The position numbers and the translations under genes were made by a program. This document shows positions 22,915-34,260 of a DNA stretch of 64,000 nucleotides, in pieces. The stretch covers positions 4,981,342 through 5,045,341 of the forward strand of contig NC_092235.1 of assembly GCF_036320965.1 (NCBI RefSeq), read 5' to 3'. The notes below the pieces were generated by a model. The model saw only the letters and a list, made by a program, of their open reading frames with translations, ran no database searches and was not told the origin of the DNA. The DNA comes from Panulirus ornatus (taxonomy: Eukaryota > Arthropoda > Malacostraca > Decapoda > Palinuridae). Position 1 is the first letter of the stretch; each line of letters starts with the position of its first letter.

Positions 22915-24769
22915 AATGGGAGTGTGTGTTTGTGGTAGTAGTGGGTGGGTGTGTTAAGCGTGGAAAGGAAGGCCAGTTAAAGTCCTTTTTTGTAGACTGG
23001 AGGTTTGAAAACGGGATTTAACGGGCCTCGGTGCCTCTATATATGGTGAATACGTGCTTGCCATTGGTTGACAATGATCTACCAATGAGAGGGCTGCATT
23101 TGATATAGTTTGATAAGTTGTAAGGATGAAATTCCTATGTATTGTTTGGGTTAGGTATCAGTAATTAGGTAATGTCGTCTTCGGTGGTGCGAGCGCGTTT
23201 TATGCACTAGCAGACACAAACTCCCTCCCTATTGGCTGAAGGAAAGCCATAAGCTCCGCCCACCCTGCCTCACTTGATCCAGATGAAGGTTGAAAGGCAA
23301 TTTTATACAATTATCTCTATGTATATAGGGAAAAAAGTAAGATATAATGGTGTCATAAGATAGAGCTTGCTGTGTTGTCTATGTTCCATAAGATACATAC
23401 AAAGAAAAATGCACATTTCACAAAAAGCACACGATGATAGGCACAGAAGGTACAACTGCTACTTTTACGTCCATCTGACCCGGTATATATAAGAATGTTC
23501 CTATGTATACATCATCTTTTCTAGCCATTCGAGAAGGTTCTTGCTGCTCCTGTCTCAGCCACGTGTTAACCACGTGGTTGATGGAGGATTAACCGCCAGA
23601 TCCCACGAAGAAAGAAGAAAGAAGAGAGAAGACAGAAGAGAGAAGAGAGAAGACAGAAGAAAGAAGTGGATTGTAACGTTGCCTCCCGCGTTGGTCCTTC
23701 CCGCGGGAGACCGTTACGGTGACGACGCCGGCAGGCTGTTCCCTCACCACCCTCGCTGCTCCCCACACCCCCGCGTTGCCTCCACTCCATCTTCACATCC
23801 CTTTTTTATTTTTTATCTTTTATCATCCATCATCCATCTCTCGACCGTTTGGCTTGAGCAATCTCTACCCCAGCTTCCCCAACCCATTCTGGAAAACTCA
23901 TTTTCCTGAGGAGTGGAGGCTGGAGTGGACCTGTTCTCACCTGACGGGGTGGAGACCCTCACACTATCTCTTACCTCTCCCCTACCTTGGACCGTCGAGC
24001 CTCCCTCACTCACGTTTTCTCGCACTAGGACACTGATGCCACCAACATGCCGCCCGACATACGTCTAAAATCCCTCAAAACTGATTGCCCCCCTCCTTCC
24101 ACGTTCGAACTCCTGTCCATCGTCTTTAAGACCACTGAGATCCGTCCTACTAGGGTCATTCAATTACCCTCGAACAAATACCAGTTTAAGATTTGCTTGG
24201 GCAAAGATAGTGATTTAGATAAAATCCTATCTAAGCCTCTCCTTGATGAACTAGCTAAAAAAAACTACCAAATCGTTCAGGACCGCTGCCCCCTTCAAGC
24301 TAGATGTACTATTATTGCCTACAATGTTGATGAATCTATCTTGTCCCTCAGCCCTTCGGAGATTGTGGAAGCCATCAATGGTGAAAACAATGACGTTAAT
24401 GTCATCAACGTCTATAAACCGAATAACTCCAGATCAATAAAGATACAATGTTCAAACCCGACCGAGGCCGATCGCCTGCTCTCCCGGGGAGTCCTGTTCC
24501 CCATGATCTCTGTGCCAGCAAAATCCCTGAAGAAAGATGAACATCTCGACGTACAACAATGTTTCAAATGTCTGAAATACCGACATGAGACTAAGAACTG
24601 TAAAGAACCCCACCAAACCTGTAGTCAATGCGCGGAAACTGGTCATGGTTTAGGTGTGTGCAAGGCTCAGGCAGCGATGTGTGTCAACTGTAAAGGTAGA
24701 CATGTTGCTGTATCTGGACTATGCCCACGTAAGAAGGAGCAACTCCGCGCAGTGCGTCAGGCACGTTGA
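22915..24769 (+). mobile_element. Jockey-clade LINE, copy 3, 3'-truncated
   Basis: A long 5' region (22915-24046, with a polypurine GAAGA-rich stretch at 23603-23665) and the first 240 codons of ORF1. It breaks at ~24763, followed by unrelated sequence. It matches 63785-61930 on the minus strand base for base over most of its length. Confidence 0.88.
24047..24769 (+). CDS. Jockey ORF1 (Gag-like zinc-knuckle protein), truncated
   Basis: Open from its Met for 240 codons. ORF1 proteins of Jockey/I-type LINEs bind element RNA and form cytoplasmic or nuclear RNPs. The central part (~85-150) resembles the Gag RRM-like domain, and residues ~175-225 hold three zinc knuckles: CFKCLKYRHETKNC, CSQCAETGHGLGVC and CVNCKGRHVAVSGLC. 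The start is supported by alignment with copy 1, which carries the same Met at 62604. The proline/threonine-rich C-terminal half present in copy 1 is lost by truncation after VRQA. No ORF2 follows, so the element cannot move on its own. Confidence 0.85.
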   Translation: MPPDIRLKSLKTDCPPPSTFELLSIVFKTTEIRPTRVIQLPSNKYQFKICLGKDSDLDKILSKPLLDELAKKNYQIVQDRCPLQARCTIIAYNVDESILSLSPSEIVEAINGENNDVNVINVYKPNNSRSIKIQCSNPTEADRLLSRGVLFPMISVPAKSLKKDEHLDVQQCFKCLKYRHETKNCKEPHQTCSQCAETGHGLGVCKAQAAMCVNCKGRHVAVSGLCPRKKEQLRAVRQAR

Positions 24770-25204
<435 letters not shown>

Positions 25205-25410
25205 GTCATGCTCTCTCAGATCTATAAACTTGCACTGGTGAAGACATTTGATCAGACATAGTAGGATGTTTCTGAGTGGTGCTTTCTTGACATGGAGGCT
25301 CCAGGTTGTCACCAATATCTGATATTTCTTGATTGTTCAGTGGCTGAGACTCAGAGGGATTAGTATACACACTGTCACTTCTGTCACCAGTCAAAGATGC
25401 ATGATGCCTT

Positions 25411-25770
25411 AATGAAATGGTAGTTACTCTGCCATCTGGAAGCTTGACATAATGAAATGGTAGTTACTCTGCCATCTGGAAGCTTGACATAATGAAATGG
25501 TAGTTACTCTGCCATCTGGAAGCTTGACATAATGAAATGGTAGTTACTCTGCCATCTGGAAGCTTGACATAATGAAATGGTAGTTACTCTGCCATCTGGA
25601 AGCTTGACATAATGAAATGGTAGTTACTCTGCCATCTGGAAGCTTGACATAATGAAATGGTAGTTACTCTGCCATCTGGAAGCTTGACATAATGAAATGG
25701 TAGTTACTCTGCCATCTGGAAGCTTGACATAATGAAATGGTAGTTACTCTGCCATCTGGAAGCTTGACAT
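25411..25770. repeat. Perfect 40-bp minisatellite, 9 copies
   Basis: Nine back-to-back identical copies of aatgaaatggtagttactct followed by gccatctggaagcttgacat. The unit comes from the gypsy 1 integrase C-terminal coding sequence (VKLPDGRVTTIS on the minus strand). I see no substitution between copies. Confidence 0.97.
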
Positions 25771-25859
25771 AAACATACTCCAGATTGGCTTCCAATATTT
25801 CAACCTCACCCACCAGGGATTGTTCTTGCTATCCCACGTTTGCTGTCTTTAAGGGGGCC

Positions 25860-27187
25860 GGGCTTTTATGAATGAGCCTTGTAGGTAATATTCAGCCTGA
25901 TGTGGACCTCCTAGAATGCTGAAAGAAATGCTAGTGCGGTGTACAGTTAGTAGAAGTGCACAACAATGATCAGATAGAATGGAGTGCATCTGGGAGAACT
26001 GTTTCCCACTGAGATACATCAAGGTTCTCTGTTCTGAGAGCCAGCATTATGATCTTCCATATAATTCCAATATACCTTTTGACCTGTCATTACCCCTAGG
26101 GTTGTAGGGAGTAGTACGACTGGTAGCTACCCATTTCTATTATGCAAAATCCTTTAGCTCTCCTGACATGAAGGCACACCTTTGTCAGAGTGGATATTTG
26201 CTGGCATAACACACATGGCAAACATCTGTATCAAACATCTGATAACAGTTCTGGTAGTCATGTTAGGGCTAGGGAAGACAATTGGAAACCATGAGAATTC
26301 ATCAAGGACAGTGTTTCTTGATTGTGATGGAAGTGGGCCTTTAAAATCCAAGTTCAGCCTTTTGTACAGCTGGGTTGCCTTAATCAGTAGGCCAGAGTCC
26401 GATTTGTAGAACTGAAGTTTGAGTTCAGAGCATATTTGACGAGGCAGTGATTCTTTTATCATCATCGATAGAATAGGGCAGATTTCAACCACGGACAAAG
26501 GCACCATTCAAAACACTCCGGGGTGGCAAAGGTTTTCATGTAGTTCCCTGAGTTTATCTGTAGTAGTAGCACCACACACATGTGAGAGTGCATCAGCAGG
26601 AGTATCTTCTTTACCTGGGCAGCACACAATATGGTTTTTGATTTTGCTAGCAGATTTAGGGTCGAACATGAACTCCACACCGAGCTGATCTGTAATAAGC
26701 TTAAAGTGATGTCCAACAAGATAGTGTTTCCACTTTCTAAGGGCTTTTACTAAGGCATATGCTTCTTTCTCTTCAGGGGAATGTTTCTGTTCACTATTAG
26801 AAAGAGTATGAGAGAAGAATGCTACTGGACGACCATTCTGAGATAGTGTAGCAGTTATAGCATGGCCTGAAGCATCGGTGTCCATAGTGAAAGGAGACGT
26901 AGGGTCAATAGCTTTTACCACCGAATCCGCAATATCTTTAAGTTCTCAAAAGTTAGTTCTGCATCAGTAGACAGAGTAAATCCATCAGCATGCAAGAGAG
27001 GATGGATCTTTTCAGAAAAATTAAGTATCTAACGGGAGTAATGTGCAAGCATCCCCATTGATCTCTGTAAGGAAGCTGTATCCTTGGGGAGTGAAAGATT
27101 TAACATTGAATGAAGGCGCTCTGGGTATGGTCTGATCACTCCCTCTTTTACAAGTACCCTAGAAAAATTATGGCTCATAAAATCACA
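25860..27187 (-). pseudogene. Gypsy 1 pol remnant (RT thumb, RNase H, integrase)
   Basis: 27187-27029 encodes an RT-thumb segment (IRPYPERLHSMLNL, LQRSMGMLAHYSR). 26921-26508 encodes RNase H with DTDASGHAITATLSQ, the FFSHTLSNSEQ and SPEEKEAYALVKAL helix, and FKLITDQ, then a zinc-finger-like LHENLCHPGV. 26507-26154 encodes the integrase core with LDFKGPLP, FSWFPIVFPSPNMTT and IHSDKG, which fits the spaced D residues of DDE integrases. Frames change at several points and the active E block is not intact, so the gene is dead. Confidence 0.88.
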
Positions 27188-27430
27188 TGTTATCCCTGGG
27201 GATAGGGGAGAAACAATACTTCCCACGTATTCCCTGCGTGTCATAGAAGGCAACTAAAAGGGGAGGGAGCGGGAGGCTAGAAAATCGTCCCCTCTCGTTT
27301 TTTTTTTCTAATTTTCCAAAAGAAGGAACAGAGAAGGGGATTAGGTGAGGATATTCCCCCAAAGGCCCAGTCCTCTGTTCTTAACGCTACCTCGCTAACG
27401 CGGGAAATGGCAAATAGTTTGAAAAAAAAA
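27188..27430 (+). mobile_element. SINE with RTE-like 3' end, copy 3
   Basis: Starts tatccctggggataggggag and ends with cgctacctcgctaacgcggg and an A-run. It is inserted in gypsy 1, and its tail touches the 5' break of RTE copy 2. Confidence 0.85.
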
Positions 27431-27444
27431 ATATACATATATTT

Positions 27445-29194
27445 ACAGAGTTATAAGTTCGTTGAGTATTTCTGGTAAATTATATGGGAGGGTATTGATT
27501 GAGAGGGTGAAGGCATGTACAAAGCATCAGATTGGGGAAGAGCAGTGTGGTTTCAGAAGTGGTAGAGGATGTGTGGATCAGGTGTTTGCTTTGAAGAATG
27601 TATGTGAGAAATACTTAGAAAAGCAAATGGATTTTTATGTAGCATTTATGGATCTCGAGAAGGCATATGATAGACTTGATAGAGATACTCTGTGGAAGGT
27701 ATTAAGAATATAGGGTGTGGGAGGCAAGTTGTTAGAAGCAGTGAAAAGTTTTTATCGAGGATGTAAGGCATGTGTACGTGTAGGAAGAGAGGAAAATGAT
27801 TGATTCTCAGTGAATGTAGGTTTGCGGCAGGGTTGTGTGATGTCTCCATGGTTGTTTAATTTGTTTATGGATGGGGTTGTTAGGGAGGTGAATGCAAGAG
27901 TTTTGGAAAGAGGGGCAAGTATGAAGTCTGTTGTGGATGAAAGAGCTTGGGAAGTGAGTCAGTTGTTGTTCGCTGATGATACAGCGCTGGTGGCTGGTTC
28001 ATGTGAGAAACTGCAGAAGCTGGTGACTGAGTTTGGTAAAGTGTGTGAAAGAAGAAAGTTAAGAGTAAATGTGAATAAGAGCAAGGTTATTAGGTACAGT
28101 AGGGTTGAGGGTCAAGTCAATTGGGAGGTAAGTTTGAATGGAGAAAAACTGGAGGAAGTAAAGTGTCTTAGATATCTGGGAGTGGATTTGGCAGCGGATG
28201 GAACCATGGAAGCGGAAGTGAATCATAGGGTGGGGGAGGGGCCGAAAATTTTGGGAGCCTTGAAGAATGTGTGGAAGTCGAGAACATTATCTCGGAAAGC
28301 AAAAATGGGTATGTTTGAAGGAATAGTGGTTCCAACAATGTTGTATGGTTGCGAGGCGTGGGCCATGGATAGAGTTGTGCGCAGGAGGGTGGATGTGCTC
28401 GAAATGAGATGTTTGAGGACAATGTGTGGTGTGAGGTGGTTTGATCGAGTAAGTAATGTAAGGGTAAGAGAGATGTGTGGAAATAAAAAGAGCGTGGTTG
28501 AGAGAGCAGAAGAGGGTGTTTTGAAATGGTTTGGGCACATGGAGAGAATGAGTGAGGAAAGATTGATCAAGAGGATATATGTGTCGGAGGTGGAGGGAAC
28601 GAGGAGAAGTGGGAGACCAAACTGGAGGTGGAAAGATGGAGTGAAAAAGATTTTGAGTGATCGGGGCCTGAACATGCAGGAGGGTGAAAGGCGGGCAAGG
28701 AATAGAGTGAATTGGATCGATGTGGTATACCGGGGTTGACTGCTGTCAGTGGATTGAATCAGGGCATGTGAAGCGTCTGGGGTAAACCATGGAAAGTTGT
28801 GTTGGGCCTGGATGTGGAAAGGGAGCTGTGGTTTCGGGCATTATTGCATGACAGCTAGAGACTGAGTGTGAACGAATGGGGCCTTTGTTGTCTTTTCCTA
28901 GCGCTACCTCGCACACATGAGGGGGGAGGGGGATGGTATTCCATGTGTGGCGAGGTGGCGATGGGAATGAATAAAGGCAGACAGTGTGTATTGTGTGCAT
29001 GGATATATATGTATGTGTCTGTGTGTGTATATATATGTGTACATTGAGATGTATAGGTATGTATATTTGCGTGTGTGGACGTGCATGTATATACATGTGT
29101 ATGGGGGTGGGTTGGGTCATTTCTTTCGTCTGTTTCCTTGCGCTACCTCGCAAACGCGGGAGACAGCGACTAAGCAAAATAAATAAAAAAAATA
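27445..29194 (+). mobile_element. RTE-clade LINE, copy 2, 5'-truncated, longest 3' UTR
   Basis: Begins inside the RT domain (the ISLLSIPGKLYG region) and runs through the C-terminus and a 450-bp 3' UTR (28741-29190) to an A-rich end and (AT)n. The terminal hairpin CTCGC-AAAC-GCGGG is at 29147-29160. The UTR includes ~265 bp that copies 1 and 3 lack. Confidence 0.92.
27460..28740 (+). pseudogene. RTE reverse transcriptase remnant, copy 2
   Basis: RT from motif GFRSGRG through [28 protein letters not shown] and LLFADDTALV, then the LGVDLAADGT and YGCEAWAMDRVVRRR region to the natural stop at 28740. Two nonsense changes: a Tyr codon has become TAG at 27711-27713, and a Trp codon TGA near 27801. 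From 27810 to the stop the frame is intact (309 codons), so decay is recent. Confidence 0.92.
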
Positions 29195-29426
<232 letters not shown>

Positions 29427-29654
29427 TCTTCTTTTACACTATTCGCCATTTCCCGCGTTAGCGAGTTTGCGCCAAGAACAGAGAACTGGGCCCCTGAGGG
29501 AATATTCTCACCTGGCCCCCTTCTCTGTTCCTTCTTTTGGAAAATTAAAAAAGAAATAATGAGAGGGGAGGATTTCAGCCCCCGCTCCCTCCCCTCGCCT
29601 TCTACGACACGCAGGGAATACGTGGGAAGTATTCTTTCTCCCCTATCCCCAGGG

Positions 29655-29657
<3 letters not shown>
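29427..29657 (-). mobile_element. SINE with RTE-like 3' end, copy 4
   Basis: Plus-strand text cgccatttcccgcgttagcg to cccctatccccagggata, hence minus orientation. The 3' hairpin side abuts the 230-bp (AT)n tract. A short deletion lies in the ggcgactaaaagg segment. Confidence 0.85.

Positions 29658-29730
<73 letters not shown>
29658..29730. repeat. (AT)n microsatellite
   Basis: About 70 bp of TA between the SINE head and the truncated start of RTE copy 3. Confidence 0.96.
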
Positions 29731-29731
<1 letters not shown>

Positions 29732-31032
29732 GATATATGGATTTGTATGTAGCATTTATGGATCTGGAGAAGGCATATGATAGAGTTGATAGAGATCCTC
29801 TGTGGAAGGTGTTAAGAATATATGGTGTGGGAGGCAAGTTGTTAGAAGCAGTGAAAAGTTTTTATCGAGGATGTAAGGCATGTGTACGTGTAGGAAGAGA
29901 GGAAAGTGATTGGTTCTCAGTGAATGTAGGTTTGCGGCAGGGGTGTGTGATGTCTCCATGGTTAATTTGTTTATGGATGTGGTTGTTAGGGAGGTGAATG
30001 CAAGAGTTTTGGAAAGAGGGGCAAGTATGAAGTCTGTTGTGGATGAGAGAGCTTGGGAAGTGAGTCAGTTGTTGTTCGCTGATGATACAGCGCTGGTGGC
30101 TGATTCATGTGAGAAACTGCAGAAGCTGGTGACTGAGTTTGGTAAAGTGTGTGGAAGAAGAAAGTTAAGAGTAAATGTGAATAAGAGCAAGGTAATTAGG
30201 TACAGTAGGGTTGAGGGTCAAGTCAATTGGGAGGTAAGTTTGAATGGAGAAAAACTGGAGGAAGTAAAGTGTTTTAGATATCTGGGAGTGGATCTGGCAG
30301 CGGATGGAACCATGGAAGCGGAAGTGGATCATAGGGTGGGGGAGGGGGCGAAAATCCTGGGAGCCTTGAAGAATGTGTGGAAGTCGAGAACATTATCTCG
30401 GAAAGCAAAAATGGGTATGTTTGAAGGAATAGTGGTTCCAACAATGTTGTATGGTTGCGAGGCGTGGGCTATGGATAGAGTTGTGCGCAGGAGGATGGAT
30501 GTGCTGGAAATGAGATGTTTGAGGACAATGTGTGGTGTGAGGTGGTTTGATCGAGTAAGTAACGTAAGGGTAAGAGAGATGTGTGGAAATAAAAAGAGCG
30601 TGGTTGAGAGAGCAGAAGAGGGTGTTTTGAAATGGTTTGGGCACATGGAGAGAATGAGTGAGGAAAGATTGACCAAGAGGATATATGTGTCGGAGGTGGA
30701 GGGAACGAGGAGAAGTGGGAGACCAAATTGGAGGTGGAAAGATGGAGTGAAAAAGATTTTGTGTGATCTGGGCCTGAACATGCAGGAGGGTGAAAGGAGG
30801 GCAAGGAATAGAGTGAATTGGATCGATGTGGTATACCGGGGTTGACGTGCTGTCAGTTTATTGAATCAGGGCATGTGAAGCGTCTGGGGTAAACCATGGA
30901 AAGCTGTGTAGGTATGTATATTTGCGTGTGTGGACGTATGTATATACATGTGTATGGGGGTGGGTTGGGCCATTTCTTTCGTCTGTTTCCTTGCGCTACC
31001 TCGCAAGCGCGGGAGACAGCGACAAAGCAAAA

Positions 31033-31040
<8 letters not shown>
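29731..31040 (+). mobile_element. RTE-clade LINE, copy 3, 5'-truncated
   Basis: Starts at the [20 protein letters not shown] motif and ends with the short form of the 3' UTR (30846-31028), hairpin ctcgcaagcgcggg, a run of A, and (TA)n. It shares the ~265-bp UTR deletion with copy 1. Confidence 0.92.
29737..30845 (+). pseudogene. RTE reverse transcriptase remnant, copy 3
   Basis: Two overlapping frames. The first (29737-29960) carries RT motifs to RQGCVMSPW. A 4-bp deletion at about 29961, relative to copy 2, then shifts the frame. The second runs unbroken to the stop at 30845 with LLFADDTALVAD, FRYLGVDL, YGCEAWAMD and the C-terminal domain. Apart from truncation this is the only lesion, so it is the youngest copy here. 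Confidence 0.92.

Positions 31041-31115
<75 letters not shown>
31041..31115. repeat. (TA)n microsatellite
   Basis: Seventy-five bp of TA joining RTE copies 3 and 4 tail to tail. Confidence 0.96.
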
Positions 31116-31117
<2 letters not shown>

Positions 31118-31683
31118 ATATTTTATTGCTGTCTCCCGCGTTAGCGAGGTAGCGCAAGGAAACAGACGAAAGAATGGCCCAACCTATCCTTATGCACATG
31201 TACATACCTATACATTTCAACGTATATATACATATACATGCACAGACATATACATATATGCACATGTACATATTCATACATGCTGTTTTCTTCTATTCCA
31301 TCGCCACCCCGCCACACATGAAATGACAACCCCTCACCCCGCGTGCGCGCGAGGTAGCGCTGGGAAAAGACAACAAAGGCCAAATTCCTTCACACTCACA
31401 GTCTCTAGCTGTCATGTATAATGCACCGAAACTACAGCTCCCACAGGCCCCACAAAACTTTCCATGGTTTACCCCAGACGCTTCACATGCCCTGGTTCAA
31501 TCCATTGACAGCACGTCGACCCCGGTATACTACATCTTTCCGATTCACTCTATTCCTTGCACGCCTTTCACCCTCCTGCATGTTTATGCCTCGATCACTC
31601 AAAATCTTTTTCACTCCTTCTTTCCACCTCCAATCTGGTCTCCCACTTCTCGTTTCCTTCACCTCTGATACATATATTCTCTT
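31116..31683 (-). mobile_element. RTE LINE, copy 4 (3' UTR and last ~60 codons)
   Basis: Plus text gctgtctcccgcgttagcga, the long-form 3' UTR (the ccaccccgccacacatgaaa segment is present), then the end of the ORF read on the minus strand, truncated at ~31683. It is oriented opposite to copy 3 and shares its TA tail. Confidence 0.88.
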
Positions 31684-31689
31684 TGATTT

Positions 31690-32960
31690 TGATTTTGACG
31701 AATTTTTTTGAGAAGTTTATGAAAACCAAACTTTACCAACAAGTCCAACAATTTACCGATCGCTTTCATTTCGCTTATACGAGAAATCGAGGTGTAGAGG
31801 ATGTAACTCTGTGCTTTATTGATTATGTTCTCGAGCATATGAACAGATCTAATATTACCGATATACAACATTTTGTAGATTTTTCTAGTACTTTCAACGC
31901 CATTCAGCATCATATAATGATGCATAAACTTAATAACATGAATGTTAATTCTAACTAAATTCTCTGGAATAATGTTTTCCTCACAAGAAGGCCTCAATAT
32001 GTTCAATTTCTTACATGAAAAATTGGATATCATGAAACAAATACAAGTGGAGCACAGAGGTGGATGGTGTGGTCAGCCAGTATACTAGTGAGTGTTGGTG
32101 TCATGTTGGCCAGGTGGAGCACAGAGGTGGATGGTGTGGTCAGCCAGTATACTAGTGAGTGTTGGTGTCATGTTGGCCAGGTGGAGCACAGAGGTGGATG
32201 GTGTGGTCAGCCAGTATACTAGTGAGTGTTGGTGTCATGTTGGCCAGGTGGAGCACAGAGGTGGATGGTGTGGTCAGCCAGTATACTAGTGAGTGTTGGT
32301 GTCATGTTCGCCAGGTGGAGCACAGAGGTGGATGGTGTGGTCAGCCAGTATACCAGCAAGTGTTGGTGTCATGTTGGCCAGGTGGAGCACAGAGGTGGAT
32401 GGTGTGGTCAGCCAGTATACTAGTGAGTGTTGGTGTCACGTTGGCCAGGTGGAGCACAGAGGTGGATGGTGTGGTCAGCCAGTATACTAGTGAGTGTTGG
32501 TGTCATGTTGCCAAGTTATGTATGCAGATGATGCCGTTTTCCTAAGTCAATGTACAAATGATGATGACGTGTATCCGGAAGTTGAACATTTTACGTTATG
32601 ATGTAATGATAATGACCTTGAACTCAATGTTCAGAAAACAAAACAAATGATTGTAAATCACATTAGCTTACCAGTGGCTCAGGTACATTTATATGTTAGT
32701 GGTGAACTTGTAGAATCTGTGAAGGAATGTAATTACTTGATAATGACTTTTCTTTCAATAGAAATATGGAGGCACTGTACAAAAAGGTAATTTCTAGAAT
32801 GTATTTTGTTAGGAATCTTAGCAACCTTAAAATTAACACTAAAACTATAGATTTATTTTATACAGCTTTTATACAGTCAGTAATCTCATTATCATTCACA
32901 TGTTGGTAGGCAAACTGGAATTCAGATCAAAACATAAATAGACAAAAGTTATCAAGAACT
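31690..32960 (+). mobile_element. Non-LTR retrotransposon (Rex1/L2-like), RT disrupted by minisatellite
   Basis: Before the minisatellite the plus strand reads FHFAYTRNRGVEDVTL, VLEHMNRSN and FVDFSSTFNAIQHHI, the fingers and motif A of an RT. After it come MYADDAVFLSQ (catalytic YADD), DNDLELNVQKTKQMIVN, a degraded VKECNYLG and a thumb segment MYFVRNLSNLKINTKTIDLFY. The order is right for one element; the segment between motif A and the YADD is missing and replaced by 32047-32515. Some frameshifts occur. Clade assignment is by eye. Confidence 0.8.
32047..32515. repeat. 67-bp minisatellite, 7 copies
   Basis: Units of 67 bp (gtggagcacagaggtggatg, gtgtggtcagccagtatact, agtgagtgttggtgtcatgt, tggccag) with only a few substitutions. 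Since 67 is not a multiple of three, the overlapping ORFs are artefacts. Confidence 0.97.
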
Positions 32961-33110
32961 GCATTAAATTAGGAATACCAGTTCACTACTAGAAATATAC
33001 ACAAAATGTTAATGAGGTAATAAATTACCTACGATGAAAAGATATTGTGTTTAGGATTATGAAGAGCAAGGAAGAAAATAGACCCAGATGAGCCAGTGTC
33101 CGGGCTCGGC
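32961..33110. other. No gene recognised
   Basis: Short AT-rich stretch after the LINE remnant; nothing seen. Confidence 0.5.
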
Positions 33111-33310
33111 CACTCCTCCATATTGTTTCCCCGGTAGCCACTTGGGCAGCGCTACTGTGCGTCGACTCCCTATTGGTGGACCGCTGCTGCTCGTGATTCA
33201 TGATTGGTCCTCCGCCGTCTAGTGGCTACTGTGATTGGTCCTCTGCGGACCAGTGGTTACTGTGATTGGTCCTCCGCGGACCAGTGGTTACTGTGATACG
33301 TTCCCGTGGT
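33111..33310. promoter_or_regulatory. Repeated ATTGG (inverted CCAAT) array
   Basis: ATTGG occurs about five times: in ccctattggtgg, catgattggtcctccg, gtgattggtcctctgc and gtgattggtcctccgc, the last two within ~36-bp tandem units with gcggaccagtggttactgt. It is GC-rich compared with its surroundings. CCAAT boxes bind NF-Y, so a promoter is possible, but no gene is recognised on either side. Confidence 0.35.
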
Positions 33311-34260
33311 ATATTGATTAGGGCCGCAGTTGGCCGTGCTGTCTTACCTTACCTGGTACATGTATAATGGACACACGTAAAACATGTTATCTTTTCATAT
33401 TTTTCTTGAGAGAAATCTTAATAAACTTCAAAAATGGAAAGAGAAACAAAAATGTCAAAACATAAATATATTTACTCACGTGTATATTCATATTTCTACA
33501 TCTAGATGAAACAGACGAATGTGTTACATATTTTGAAATGTTACTCAGGACTGAACGTATGTATATTGATAGATCTTAATAAGTGGGAGCAGTTAAGGTC
33601 AGAACTGGTAAAAGAGGCCTTCCCTTATTTACCGGGTTTTTTTTTTCTTTGGCTTAGCTTAGCTCTTTAGCTTAGTGAAGCATTCCTCCATTTCCTCCCC
33701 TAAATTTCATTTGTGTTTATTTTCTTGTTTACTCTTCTCTTTTTGTGTTTACAGACAAGTGGTTGTTGACCGGTATTTCTGGTGTTGCTGGACCACTGGT
33801 ACATCTCACGAAGGTTGTTTGGACACAATTGTGCGACCATGTGAGAGGTGATGACAGCAGGAGAACTCCACCCAGCTTGGTACGTCCAGCCGGCCCTACT
33901 GTGGGGCGCTTGTCTGTCTGATCAGCTGCCTCGTATATTGTCTTAGAGAAGATGTAAGGTGTTACAAGTACCTTTTGTGTGGGGTGGTACCACACGCCAC
34001 CCCAGAATCTGGGGTCTAGCCCCACTGGTATGGACTCTAGTAAGCCAACCACTCACTACTCCCGTAGTGGGTAGTGGTGTTGACCGACCTACGCTGGACA
34101 TTAAGTGCACAAATGCAGAATTTGTTATGTTACATGTGACCGGTTCAACGCTTCCCTCAACCCCTTCCTCATCAAGAAAGTGATTGATGGCCTGGCTCGA
34201 TATTTCGCCTAAGGGCTGAGGAGTCTTATTCAAGAATTATTAACATCTTCATCCTAGCCG
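33311..34260. other. No gene recognised; possible unknown repeat 33720-34200
   Basis: A GC-richer block (33720-34200) has overlapping minus frames of 107 and 96 codons without a domain that I know. Its composition differs from the AT-rich flanks and might mark a dispersed repeat, but no second copy is present in the window. Confidence 0.35.

Larger units (their letters stand above)
25205..27187 (-). mobile_element. Ty3/gypsy LTR retrotransposon remnant (gypsy 1)
   Basis: Minus-strand order: RT thumb, RNase H, H2C2 zinc region, integrase core, then the integrase C-terminus and tail (LPDGRVTTISL, 25410 region). The 5' side is cut by a SINE at 27188; no LTR was identified. The integrase tail is expanded into a 40-bp minisatellite. 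Confidence 0.88.

Noticed and set aside
25411..25770. CRISPR-like array
   Set aside because: Repeats are back to back without spacers and lie within a gypsy remnant of a eukaryotic genome.
27711..27713. TAG in RTE copy 2 as a possible amber-readthrough site
   Set aside because: The ancestral codon is Tyr, not Gln, and a TGA follows 90 bp later; ordinary decay explains it.
33729..34233. Overlapping minus frames of 107 and 96 codons
   Set aside because: No domain or promoter seen and only one copy in the window; kept only as a possible unknown repeat.
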